A stretch of 64,000 nucleotides of DNA, taken from contig JAUMIR010000004.1 in the NCBI GenBank assembly GCA_030847615.1, forward strand, positions 70,773,001 through 70,837,000, written 5' to 3'. The notes under the pieces were generated by a model. That model was not told the origin of the DNA, did not search any database, and saw only the letters and a list, made by a program, of their open reading frames with translations. Source of the DNA: Gambelia wislizenii. Its lineage: Eukaryota > Chordata > Lepidosauria > Squamata > Crotaphytidae. Shown piece by piece: positions 53,322-64,000 of the stretch. Numbering within the stretch: the stretch's first letter is position 1; every line of letters begins with the position of its first letter. The translations under genes were made by a program, and so were the position numbers.

Positions 53322-56280
53322 GGGAAAGGTCCCTACTGTTGCTGCTTACCAGTTGGCAAAGAAACTGGGGGAGGCACTTCAGGGTGCATCCAGGCTGATT
53401 TAAAAGATCCCAAAATCCTAGATTTTGTTCTAGTTCTTTCAATTTTATTTGGGAGATCCCTACATGTTTTGTTTATCCCAGAATATTTTCTGTCATCTCC
53501 CAGTACAATAGATTTTTTTAACCCTCTCCCTAGATCAGTTTATTTTAACCCAGTATAAAATTGGAAAGAGCAGGGGCAGAATCTGGGACTTTTTAATCAG
53601 TCTTGATGAGCCCTCAGACAATTAAAGAGCATCTGACTTGGAGGGGGAAGAAATGAGGATGCGCTTACAGATGGAGTGCACTGCCCTTCTTCTTCCCCTT
53701 GGAGCCCAGACCAGCTGCATCTTCATAGTCAAAATTGCTTTTCACCTCCCTCTCCCTTCTCACTAGTAAGCAGCGGCGGCAGTGGCTTCACAGCTGCTGC
53801 AGTGGATATGTTTTGGACAGAACACAAAGTGTAGGAAAAAGTGAGCCCCATTCTGAATGAGACGTGCTTGTAAAGTACGCTTGTGTATGTGTTTGTCATT
53901 AACAGGATGGCATCCACAGTGAGCAATGGTGGCTAGCATCTTCTATGTTAGTGGTATAATGAACCCATTCTGGGTTTTATTCCAAACTTTAAAGGCTCTT
54001 CTAAAGTTCACTCTCCAGGAATTATAAGACCTGGATGGATTTATAATTCCACCTGCATGGAAACCACCAGCCACCAATGCTGGTGAGTTCACAACAGAGG
54101 TAACATTTGAACCAGAGGCTTTCTGATTCACAGCCTTCTCTCTGCCACTACACTCTTCTAACCTTCTGGTATGGATTTTTCTGCATAAATGCAAAGCAGA
54201 AAATTTCCCAGCTTACTTAGTGGAAAAATGAATGGCATAGCAGGAGGCAGCTCCATCAGTGAAAAATGTAAAAACAGCCACCATGTAGGGTATCCTTTCT
54301 TGGCCCCTGCTCTCAAACTTTAGATTTCAGATTGTTATGAAATCTATTTCCATTCATTCAGAACCACCTACAAACACTGGCAGGTTTTAATAACATTGGC
54401 TGCATATAATTCTCTTAATAAGAGATGTGATCTAATATTTTCATAAAAATATGATTCAGCTTTCCCCCATTAACGCTAAATGCAAATGGCAGTATGAGTA
54501 ATTTGAGCAAGTGCCATTAAATCTTTACTATCAATCACTTATAATGAATAATTTTAAAAAATATTTCTTATGATTATTCAGCTATTTCTGCCATCTAGGT
54601 TTGGGGAGAAGGGTATTACAAACACACTGTGGTGGTGGGCAGAACTTTCTGATTCTCAGGAAGAGATCACTCCACTCACAGCAATGGAAGTCAGATTGCA
54701 GTGTCTTGGAAATGCTACTTTTTGGACTGCAGCTTCCAGCATCCTGGTATTATTCTAATATGCAGCTGGATAAATATTATGCAATAGAAAATAGAGTTTT
54801 GTACAGTTGGCTATGTGGGCTTTAATGAAGAACAAGGTTATTTCTTAAAACAAATTGAAGAGGCAAAGATAAATAAAAAATAAAATGATTTCTCTTGCCC
54901 TTCAGTCTTTATAGCCTTATATTAATATTGTTTTGTTGTGACCAACTACCTGCTCCATCTATGAACAAGGTGGATGCCTGCATGAAGATCTGTCTAGCTC
55001 AAGTGGCCATGCCCTCTTCCTTGTGATAGTATTGTTGGGTGGTTTCCTAATATTTATGTAGGCTTTTCTTTATTATAAAAGTTTGAAATGCTTCTACTAT
55101 GTCAGTTAGTGACAATCAGACTTTTGAGCTAAAATATGCTGGTCTTTTGGGCTTCACCCTTACCACACCTGCCACTGACATGTGCCCCCCCCCAAAAAAA
55201 AACTTTCCTGACATTGAATCTGGGCCTTGAATGAAGAGTTTCCCCATCTTTGATAGGTATCCATCCACATACTTCATATAAAGATGGCATTTTCAAGCCT
55301 TTAAAAAAAAAAACTATGAAAGATAGCTAAAGGGTGAACATACAGGACAGGTATATTTCTGTATCACCTTCATTGTGGAATGAGCAGTGCATCTTTTCTC
55401 TGCATAAACTGGAAAGCCAATACCCATGGCTGTGTACGCCCACCCCTAGCTTCAGGGAAAGCCTGCCATCTTGATACAGGGTTTCTGAATCTTGCCTACT
55501 GCTTTTATACAGTATTATGGCCCAGCATGGTGGATCAGCTTCAAGGTGAACTGAGCAATTCACAGGACACTTGGCAAAGCAATGTGAAAGGAGTGTGTTG
55601 GTCAGCCAGACAACTTCCTCAGTCTGTGTGCTGAAACTGAAGAAGTAAGAGTAAGGCTTTTAGTAGGAGTAGAATTGTGCAACTCTGCATAAATTAGACG
55701 GTGACTTCTATGAGTCCTGCCTAGCACAACCAATATTGAGTAATAATGGAAGTTGCAATCCAACTGTATCTTGCTCATGCCAGCTATATAGTCATTTATT
55801 GCTAAGGGGAAAGGAAGGGCTTAAATTTTCTAGGTGTCAATGTGGCCTGGCCTTTATAACTCTGTTGTTGTTAAGAAATAATAATAGACTATTGCTTCTC
55901 CATAATGCAGGTTGTGTTGGGTGCAAAAACAGCTCTGATGTGTAGATGAAAATCTTCTGTGTCGTTTGAGTACAGAGCTGGCATAACTGTTACAGAATGT
56001 GTGGGGCAGTGGGAGGAACAGAACACAGCTGGTTTTCAGGGATGGGTTTATCAGAACAAAAGTGATTGATGGAAGCTGATGTTAATGCCAGTATCATCTA
56101 GAAATTGTACTCATTTACTTGAGAAGTGCATAAAGTAACTTGGATTCTGAAAATTCTTCCTACCTACTTTATCAGTGTTTTCTACATTTTCACCCATCCC
56201 TGCCTTGCATTCCCAACTGAGCCCCCCTCCCCCCTGCAGCTTCCTGCAATTTGCCATGTGAGAGCCTATTGGAAAACTTC
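53322..56280. other. Intergenic sequence; one possible SINE
   Basis: At 54060-54170 the minus strand reads GTGTAGTGGCAGAGAG with GGTTCAAATG, a faint tRNA-SINE trace. Nothing else is recognised. Confidence 0.35.
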
Positions 56281-56660
56281 CTGTGCAAGCATAGGAGCCA
56301 TAAAAGGCTTATTCTGGCTCTTGTAATCCAGTGCATGCATGCGCGAGCACACACACACAGACACACATACATGCACAGACACAGACATTCCTCCTCCTCC
56401 TCCTCTAGCTGCCTCTAGTCTAAGCACTGAGAAAATACAGGTCACCCTGGCAGATGGGGATTCCTCCGCCTCCGATTGTATCTCAGCTTCTATAATGAAA
56501 AGTGAATATTAAGAGAGTTGGATTTATGCAGCCGGGTGATTCATTTCCCTTACTCCTCCTTTACCAACATACAGTCTGCTTCTCCTTGGGGTTTATTTCC
56601 CACTTAGAAAGAACAGCATCCTCCAGGGAACAGCCATCACAGATGCATGTGAGTAATTAT
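56281..56660 (+). promoter_or_regulatory. Weak candidate first exon and promoter
   Basis: CATAAAAGGCTTATT at about 56297 could be a TATA-like element. About 350 bp later GATGCAT is followed by GTGAGTAAT, a good donor. A (CA)n run lies at 56348-56375. No CpG island and no protein evidence. Confidence 0.15.
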
Positions 56661-57157
56661 ATACCAGTGGATTTGGAGAGTGGGTGTGTAGGGAAGGAGA
56701 GACAAACTGAGACTTGCTGCATATAGAAATTTTGACTTTCTTGTGTGAAACTTGCTATTTATCTCCTGAAAAAAAGATTCTGTTTTGGTCCAAATGTATA
56801 GCTGCTTCTTCAAATTGAAAATATAAAGCCATCTTGAAGCTTTTTTGGCACTTGATAAAAAGATCATGTTCCTTAGAGGTCATTAGGTTACATCCCCTCC
56901 CCTCTATGTGTATGTTTATTTATGCTTTGCCTGGAAAATAACTTCGTACTCAGTATGCATTTTAGGGTGAGACTAATCATAATTGTTACTGATTAGAGGT
57001 CTGTGGGTCCAGTTGGGCAGTTATTTCATTGATAGTGCCAAAGCTTAAGGTCATGATGCACTAGAAATTGGCAGGGGAAAGGTTAGTTGCCCAGGTCTTC
57101 CCAGGCTGGTTTGTGGAATTGCCTGTCACATTTCTGGTCTGTAGAATTAGATGTAAG

Positions 57158-57184
57158 CTTCTTCTTCTTCTTCTTCTTCTTCTT

Positions 57185-57214
<30 letters not shown>
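57158..57214. repeat. TTC microsatellite
   Basis: About 19 uninterrupted TTC units. Confidence 0.97.
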
Positions 57215-57215
<1 letters not shown>

Positions 57216-58304
57216 ATCTGCATACTCTTGCTTAGGGCATGTCATTCTAAACAAGTGAGGCTGTGCTTACTTGTAAAGAGAAACATGCAACAATGCTCAT
57301 CTCATGCTAAATGCCTTCTAAATGCCAAAGAACAAGACATGATGACATTGTGGCAGATGTTTCACAAACATGTCCGGATGGTACCCAAAGTGAATTTTGT
57401 GTATGGTTGATCCCTTTCAAGTTGTGGAGAATATTTGTGGCGTCAAGATGCAGAAGAAAGAAATAGAAAGGGCAAGAATAATCAAGAAAGGGTTTGGTGT
57501 TGCCACAAAATGTTTTCCCTTTTCTGTGGGAACTGCAATTCCAAGGATTATCAAACAAATCCTAGAAGGAATTTAACAACCCACCAGATCACATCCCATC
57601 CAAAGGAAAAGAACAGGGGGAGATATAGGAAGATATACTTTCCAAGCATGGCGGGAATCCTTGGTTAGACTTGGTGCTTGCTTGACAGCAAAAATCCTGA
57701 GCTTGATATTTGGATCACTTTAGTCTTGAGAAATGCCTACGCATGTGTCAACATGTAAAGCTGCCAAACTGTACCATTTAGGTAAGAGTTGTTTTTCTGA
57801 TGGGCAAGAAGAGGCTCTTGTAGGCCTCAGGCAGATGTCTTTCCCATCCTCCAAGCTGATAACAGCAATAGGAACTAATAAATCAAAATCCATGAATTTT
57901 TCAACTGTTGCGAATTTTTTAACTTAAGGGGTAATTTAATTAAATTCGTATTTCAACTAAAGCAGTTGATCTAAGTTGAAATTTTAGCATTAACATAATC
58001 CCAGAATTGTTATTAAATTGTTAATTAATTAAATGAGAGACAGCAATAAAGAGCTAACATGTTTTCTATTTCCCAGCTGTTTTTTTCTTTCCTATTTTCT
58101 GTTTCCCAGCCTAGTTCTTTGGATTTTGCAAAACTAATTCTTGCATTTGTTAGCCCCTCATGGTTGGGGAATTACAGTGCTGAGATTGTAAGATCCAAAC
58201 TATCAATTTTAGTCCATTATTAGAGTATGACAGTTAATTCCAAGGTTAAGCGTTTTAAACCAACAAGTCATGAAGGGCAGTTTGGCAAGAGGATTACAGT
58301 ATTG
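57215..58304. other. Intergenic sequence, nothing recognised
   Basis: No feature that I can support. Confidence 0.35.
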
Positions 58305-58626
58305 TCTTTGGACTTTTTCAAATGGGGACCCCCCCCCCGCCGAGGTTGGGTGGAGGACAGCACTGTCCTGCTTACAGCACTCCATTTCAGATGACTCCGT
58401 CCTCCTCCTGACCTTCCCCCGTGCTTCCTCCATGCTGCAGCACAAGAAACACACCACTTTTTATTGACGGGGGTTCTCTGTAAATAAAAATGGCACGTTT
58501 CTTGTGCCCGCAGCATGAGGGAAGGTTGGGAGGAGGGTGTCGTCATCCGAAACAAAGCTCTGTAAGCAGGACAGCGCTGTCCTACTCTCAACCTTGGTGG
58601 TCCCCCCCCTTTTGAAAAAGCCCTTT
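58305..58626. mobile_element. Large palindromic foldback element
   Basis: About 320 bp form one near-complete palindrome. Outer arms: CTTTTTCAAATGGGGACC versus TTTTGAAAAAGCCC. Middle: GAGGACAGCACTGTCCTGCT versus AGCAGGACAGCGCTGTCCTA. Inner: CACAAGAAACACACCA versus TTTCTTGTGCCC. The centre is near 58470. No coding sequence. It is unrelated to the other foldback family. Confidence 0.8.
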
Positions 58627-60960
58627 GTATCCAGATGATTCTCTTGTTCTACACCAGACGTGACATAGAGGCTCTTTATCTGTCCTAGGAAACTGAATTA
58701 TGAAGCTCCTAAACCTAGGACTTTTGCCAGGATCCATGTGGGAATAAGTAAGCCTAAAAAAAGAGAGAGGGGTTAGGAGATGAAATTATAATGGAGGGAG
58801 AATTTTTTTTTTTTTTTTTGGTGGAGTGAATGAGAAATGGGGTTTTCAAAAATTCATGCAGATGTTTCCTTCTCTCCAAAGCTCAAAACAGGGACTGAGG
58901 CAGGTGGTATAAAATCATGGATAGTATTTTCCAGCTTCTTTCTGGTGCATGCATTTAACTTTAAGGTCCAGTTAATGTCCCCATGATGATTCAGGTGCTT
59001 TGGTTTAGATCTTGATGCTATGGCACTGGGAAAGAGATCAATATACAGTACATCCTTTCTTATTATTATATAAGTTACATTTATGCCTTGATGTTGTTTT
59101 TGTATTTAATTGCCCTACGTTCCCCGTTTACATTTTTTCTTTCACACCCGTGTATTTATATGTACGTGTGTATGTACATACCTATCTATCGTATCCCACT
59201 CCCTCTCCCTCCCTCCGTCTCTCTAGGTCACAAACCTATTTACTTAGGATAGATTTTAAAAAGAACACTTCGCCTTAGTTTTCGTTTTTGTTGCCTGATG
59301 TCACTGTTATTTAAACTAATTTTTAGAGCCAAAATATGGTGTTAAAATGTTTTTTAAAATAAACAAGTTGATTCTTATGAGCAGGCATTGGTTGATGGAT
59401 ATTAGGATTCTAGTAGGACAATTAAGCAACAAAGTAGATCCTGAAAATTTGGCCATCATAGCCATGAAACTCATAAAAGTTGAGAAGGTCATATGGGCCA
59501 TTCTCCAGGTTTCTTAAATGATTTATCATGGTAAGAAAATCAATTTTAGAGAGGGCATGATGAGCCACAAATTTGTCTTTGCCCCTTCTGATTAATCAAC
59601 CTGAAAAACTAACTCTTGGAGTTGGAATATTCAAATAGACTTGCTGAAATTAAACCCAGGGCTTGGGAAGTATACATTTTGGACTATAGCTCCCAAAATC
59701 TCTAGCCAATAGTTTGTCGGATTTATAGCACAAAAAGTAAAATTTCCAAGCTCTGTTTAAAATATTTTAATACTATATTTCCCATGTGGCCATGTGTCCC
59801 CTAGTACACCAAAAAGTTAAATTTGACCTCAGTAAATCATTTCATATCCTGCATGGGAGACACATATTTTGTGTGTGTCCTGTGGCAATTTGATAGCCAT
59901 GGCAACAGGCTCTTTTCAGTTGAAGGACATGGGAAAACTTTACCAAGCTGTGATTAAAAAGCAATGTCAGAACTTTTTATTTGTATCAATCTGTTATTGT
60001 CTTAGGGATAGGGAATATCATCTAGTGCAGAATTAAGCAGCCAGGATTGTAACTAGGAAAGCAAAATGGAATCATATTACACTGATTCCAAAAGAATCAC
60101 ATTGGCTGTCTACTTGCTTCTGAAGCCAATTCAGGTTTCAGATTGCTTCTTCCCTGTAGAGAATAAATGATCTGGGACCCACGTATATGAAAGAGAGTAT
60201 TTCCCTGTATCAGGCTGCCTATATCATAAGACATTGGGGGGCACTTGTCCAGATACCTTGGTACATTGTATGACAATTCTGGAACACTCTCCGCATGGAG
60301 GAGCAACTCACACGGATACTGGGCTCCTTCAGACAGGCCAAAATCGCCAATATTTGGTGAGAGTTATAACTATACTTATCATACCTTCCAAAATTTCACA
60401 GATGAAAATTGGGACATGTGTGACCCAGTAACACCAGAATGTGGTCTAGAGAGTAAAAGTTATAAATGAAGAACACATAAGCTAGGAGAGGCTGCAACAG
60501 TTTCCTTTTACTTGAGCCTACTGGGAAGGGCAAGCTTTCGCTCCCTCCTTTCCCCACCCCCAATGGAATGCAAACTACTTTTGCACTTGGAGAGGGAGAA
60601 GATGGTAGGAGGAAGAAGAAACTGGGACATTTTCAAAGCAGCTGAAAAAGTGGAATGTCAGGATTAATTGGAACTGTTTCTGTCAAATGGGGACAGTTGG
60701 AGAATATGACTTATTGGGTTTTTTTAAAAAAAATATCTATACTGCATTCTTTCTGTCCCATTTTTTCCCCTCTTGAAATTCCATTACTGTACCAAGAGTT
60801 TCTGTTTCAAGAGGGGGTAAATGTCTCATGCCTGTATCCATTGGTTTGGTTGCTCCCACTATATGTTTGGTCAGTTCTGCTGGTGGCATTTGGAATGGAT
60901 GTGTGACCTTTGTCATGGAGGTTTCCTACTATCTGCATTCCAGCATTACATTTCTGGTTA
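58627..60960. other. Intergenic sequence, nothing recognised
   Basis: A T-run is at 58805-58820. No exon, no nameable repeat. Confidence 0.35.
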
Positions 60961-61005
60961 TGAGGTCTTCTATTAAAATAACGAGACTGGTACAATAACC
61001 CATCT

Positions 61006-62640
61006 TTATTTATATGTATTACAATTCCAACGCTTGTCCTCTTCAACATACTTCCCGTTCACACTCTCACACTGATGCAGTCTTGTTTTCCAATGGTCAA
61101 AGGTGCAAAGCACATCAGTTTCTGTCAGCTGTTTCAACACATCTGTTGTTTTCTTCTTTACTGCATCAGTTGACTCAAAATGTGTTCCTTTAAGCACCGA
61201 TTTCACTTTAGGGAAAAGAAAAAAGTTGCATGGTGCCAAATCTGGCAAATATGGAGCATGTTCAAGTGTAGTAATGTGTTTATCAGCCAAAAACTGCTTC
61301 ACAGAAAGTGTTGATGAAGAATGAAACCATTTCCCCGCAGTTCTGGTCTTTATTTTCTGACTCTTTCTCTCAGCTTTGTCAAAACTTCCTTATAATAATG
61401 CTGGTTCACTGTTCTGCCTTCTGGAACCCATTCTGCCAAAATTACGCCCTGGATGTTTTTAAAAAACCACACCAGTGAGCATGGCTTTGAAAGTGGACTT
61501 GCTTTGATGTATTTTTCTCATTCTTGGTGATGATGGTGATAATGGTGTTTTCCAGTGCATTGATTATCATTTTTTCTCAGGATCATACTGGAAGATCCAG
61601 GTTTCTTCACAAGTGGTGATTTTTTTAAAAAAACCTTTGGGCCTGCCTCAAGTTGCTGCAGAATGTCAGTGCAAATTTCCTTGCAGCACTCTTTGCTCCG
61701 GTGTGAAGAACCTAGGGACCATCTTGGCACAAACTTTTCTCATGTTGAGATCCTCATGCAAAATTTTCCACGCAGTGTTTTTGGACTTTATCAGACTAGC
61801 CTCTAAAAATGTTATTTTGCCAGCATAATTAAAGCCATTTTTATGCCAGCAAAAGAACGCCTCCCACCATACTTACCTTTGTGTCCCAGCAAAGGCTTCC
61901 CCAGCAATGAAGAGGAAGTGAACGGAGCTCTGTTCACTTCCTTGTTCAAAATTCCATGGATTCTCATGAAACTTCATTATGTGGGAAATTCAAAAATAAC
62001 ACACAAAAAGTAAAAAAAAAAAAAAAAGCACATACACACACTTGAGAACTTCCAAGTAACCCGAGGAGGGTTATAAAAAGTGCGTAACTCACCTGGATGT
62101 CACAATCTCACCCAGAAGTGTTCGCGCTGGGCTGGCCATTCATGCTGCATTCACATGAGTTAAATGGTGCAAGGTTTCATACACTGGCAATGCTAGCACT
62201 AAAGCACCACAGGGATCAATTGATGGCTTCAGCTGTCAATAAAAAGGTACAGGTTTTGGCCAGGACAGAAATGCAAAAGGGCAACGTAATCTGATATGCA
62301 TGCCCTTTCATGTTTATGTGGCATTGTTAGGACACTTTATTTAGTGCATCTGATAAAGTTCTTTGTCAATGTTCACGGCTTCAGCTATCATTTTGACCAC
62401 TGAGTCAGCGGTCTTCTCGAACAATCTGGCTGATTTTTTCCCACAATTTCTTTGGTTCTTGAAGTGGAAGGTCGTCCGGGACATTCATCGTCTTCCACAT
62501 TCTCACATCCTTCTCTGAATCTTTTGTGCCACTCAAACACACACACACGAGACATGTATTCCTCCTCGTAGGCCTCAGTAAGCATTTTAAAAAGATTCCA
62601 TTGGTGTTTTGTTCAATTTTACTAAAAATTTCAAATTGAC
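61006..62640 (-). pseudogene. mariner transposase, inactivated
   Basis: The N-terminal DNA-binding part reads MLTEAYEEEYMSRVCVFEWH, then GRPSTSRT (62590-62400). After the inserted MITE come NMRKVCAKMVP, the catalytic domain and LADKHITTLEHAPYLPDLAP, CNFFLFPKVKSVLKGTHFES. In the DD34D triad the first D appears as E (CEETW), the HHDNAP segment is lost to change, and the third position is N (APCN). With several frameshifts it cannot be active. Confidence 0.85.
61790..62360. mobile_element. TTATCAGA-terminus MITE, copy D
   Basis: CTTTATCAGA at the left and TCTGATAAAG at the right are perfect inverted repeats. The body shares CCAGCAAAAGAACG, GGAGCTCTGTTCACTTCCT and GTAACTCACCTGGATGTC with copies A, B and C. 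It sits inside the mariner transposase, between codons for NIDKE and the following segment. Confidence 0.82.
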
Positions 62641-62874
62641 ACATTGCTCAACTTTTAAACTTAGCATTTTTCTAGCACACAACAGACAACACAGCTGCTT
62701 TAAATGACTACTGACAACTGAACAGCTGAGATTGTTGATGTTTGTCATGCAGGTTCAGACATGTTCAAGGTCACCACTCAAGCATTCACAATCAGTTCTC
62801 CCTGATTTGTGTGAAAGGTAGAAACACAGTCTCATTATGTAATAGATAGACCTATGATTAGCTTCTCAAAAATT

Positions 62875-63050
62875 AATTTCATTGGGATTTCTTAGGCAAG
62901 GAATACTCCTAGATGGTTTTGCATTTTCGTTCCTCCGAAATGTAACCTACAGCACCTGGGGTTCACTGTCAGTCTCCCATCCAAGTACTAACCAGAACTG
63001 ATCCAAGATCAGATGGGATCAAGTGCTTTTAAAGTATTTAGGCCATGAAT
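62875..63050 (-). repeat. 5S rRNA-derived SINE
   Basis: The minus strand carries CTCATCTGATCTTGGATCA-like 5S sequence, TTAGTACTTGGATGGGAGAC and CAGGTGCTGTAGGTT, then the SINE body. Same family as 9496. Confidence 0.8.
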
Positions 63051-63826
63051 GGTGGTACAGTAATACTATAAATAAATGAATGTTTAAAATAGCCAGTCCC
63101 TTCATTTCCATGTAATAGCTTTATCTTGAACTGCTGTTCATTTTATAAAGGATCACTGGGGCTTCTTTACATGCACTGGATGAAGTCTATAGGCTGAGAG
63201 AATATTTCTATCAGGCTTCTAGATCCTAAGACTGCTAATCATGTCTACATTAATATGAAATTCCAGGATTGTTCAACCACCACTACTTACTTTTTTATTA
63301 TCTCAGATGTTCTTACTCCACCCAGCCTTGCCTTGAATCTCTAGCATCACCGTTGCCAATTATTTCTGAGGTGAATTTTTAAAAAAATGCATGCCCAGTG
63401 TCAGAAATCAACTTATGTTAAAAGGGCAAAGACACAGCTGGAGATCAGCTACACTTTCCCCTTGGAGTAGTTCATTTCTCCTAATTGGATTTGTGCAACA
63501 CTTTCCTTCAAATTTCTTTCCAGTTCAATGAAAGATAAGAATAGCACAAAACCAAATAATTACTGCAAAGAAGAAGAAGAAATGGAAACAGGAGGACATA
63601 GAATTGTACAGCTACTGGTAGAATTGATTATATTTTATTTTTCCAAGGAGATCAAGGCAGTGTCCTTAGTCCCCTTCCCTACCTCATATTTTAATAAACA
63701 ACTTAAAGCAGGACTAAGTTAGAATAGCTGGGCAGACGATGCTCTTGTCCTCATGCTCTAAGGAATTATTTAACTAGTTAGCAGATGCTCTGTTTCTAAA
63801 TTCTGTATACATTTTCCCTCTGCAGT
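63051..63826. other. Intergenic sequence, nothing recognised
   Basis: No supported feature. The open frame at 63528-63722 is preceded by TTTCCAG but has no family match that I know. Confidence 0.3.
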
Positions 63827-63989
63827 TGGTAAAAACACATGAGGTACTTCAGGGACTATACTATTATCCACCAGGCTACCGCACCTGGAAGCAAATGTTG
63901 GGGGCAGCAGTGGCCGTGCCCTCACCAATTCCTCCTGAGCCTCGAGGCCATGATACTCTATTGGAGGACAGAGCATCATGTTTCCCAAA
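63827..63989 (+). other. Possible exon running to the window edge
   Basis: After a CCCTCTGCAG acceptor-like site the plus strand is open for about 54 codons (starting LVKTHEVLQGLYYYPPGYRT). The minus strand is also open over the same stretch. I recognise no protein family. It could be an exon of the next gene or an unrecognised repeat. Confidence 0.2.
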
Positions 63990-64000
63990 GTATGCCCTGA

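Larger units (their letters stand above)
60961..62854 (-). mobile_element. mariner transposon, interrupted
   Basis: Left end AGGTCTTCTATTAAAATAAC and right end TTATGTAATAGATAGACCT are inverted repeats next to TA dinucleotides. They bracket a minus-strand mariner transposase. A 570-bp MITE is inserted in the gene. Confidence 0.8.

Noticed and set aside
57087..57410. Open frame with a polyphenylalanine run
   Set aside because: The run is the TTC microsatellite; flanks have no family match.
1..64000. CRISPR array, operon, prophage or bacterial defence system
   Set aside because: No regularly spaced identical repeats with unique spacers and no prokaryotic gene layout; all signals are vertebrate genomic.

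Overview
The window looks like nuclear DNA of a squamate reptile, probably an iguanian-type lizard. The reasons are the repeat mix (CR1, L2, BovB-type RTE, L1, Penelope-like elements, hAT, Tigger/pogo and mariner transposons, 5S-derived and tRNA-derived SINEs), the AT-rich introns with GT-AG splice sites, and the absence of any prokaryotic gene layout. The species call is inference; no search was run.

The only host gene I can support is the 3' part of a plus-strand gene in the left third. Four exons (3633-3716, 8779-8877, 20958-21016, 22057-22270) join in frame without a stop. They encode the last 151 residues of a tail-anchored protein with one C-terminal membrane helix. The tail resembles LEM-domain inner-nuclear-membrane proteins, best LEMD1, with thymopoietin/LAP2-beta as the alternative. 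The LEM domain itself would lie left of the window. A likely poly(A) signal sits at 23160. From about 23.2 kb to the right edge I find no convincing host coding exon. A small spliced-looking segment (43156-43190) and an open stretch at the right edge (63827-63989) are weak candidates for the next gene.

Everything else is mobile-element sequence in nested layers. 1-5 kb: CR1, a foldback element, SINEs and a minisatellite. 5-10 kb: Penelope tails, small DNA transposons, an L2 endonuclease fragment and a 5S-derived SINE. 10-17 kb: a nearly complete CR1 ORF2, then a BovB-like LINE broken up by a terminal-inverted-repeat element that carries a Ty1/copia-type gag fragment, by a SINE, by CR1 and by an unclassified insertion. 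17-20 kb: an L2 element split by a MITE. 23-30 kb: a Tigger/pogo transposon with a frameshifted transposase and inverted subterminal repeat arrays, itself carrying a hAT element full of further insertions. 31-34 kb: an L1 interrupted by a LINE with a 5' inversion, then an L2 end. 36-45 kb: a tandem-repeat-bearing element, MITEs, CR1 and a Penelope element with a GIY-YIG domain. 47-64 kb: palindromic MITEs, two LINE 3' ends and a dead mariner carrying a MITE.

The most unusual items are the copia-gag fragment inside a TIR element, the Penelope copy with an inverted terminal piece, the LINE copy with a 27-bp perfect target duplication, the twin-priming LINE, two unrelated foldback families, and a four-copy MITE family with TTATCAGA termini.
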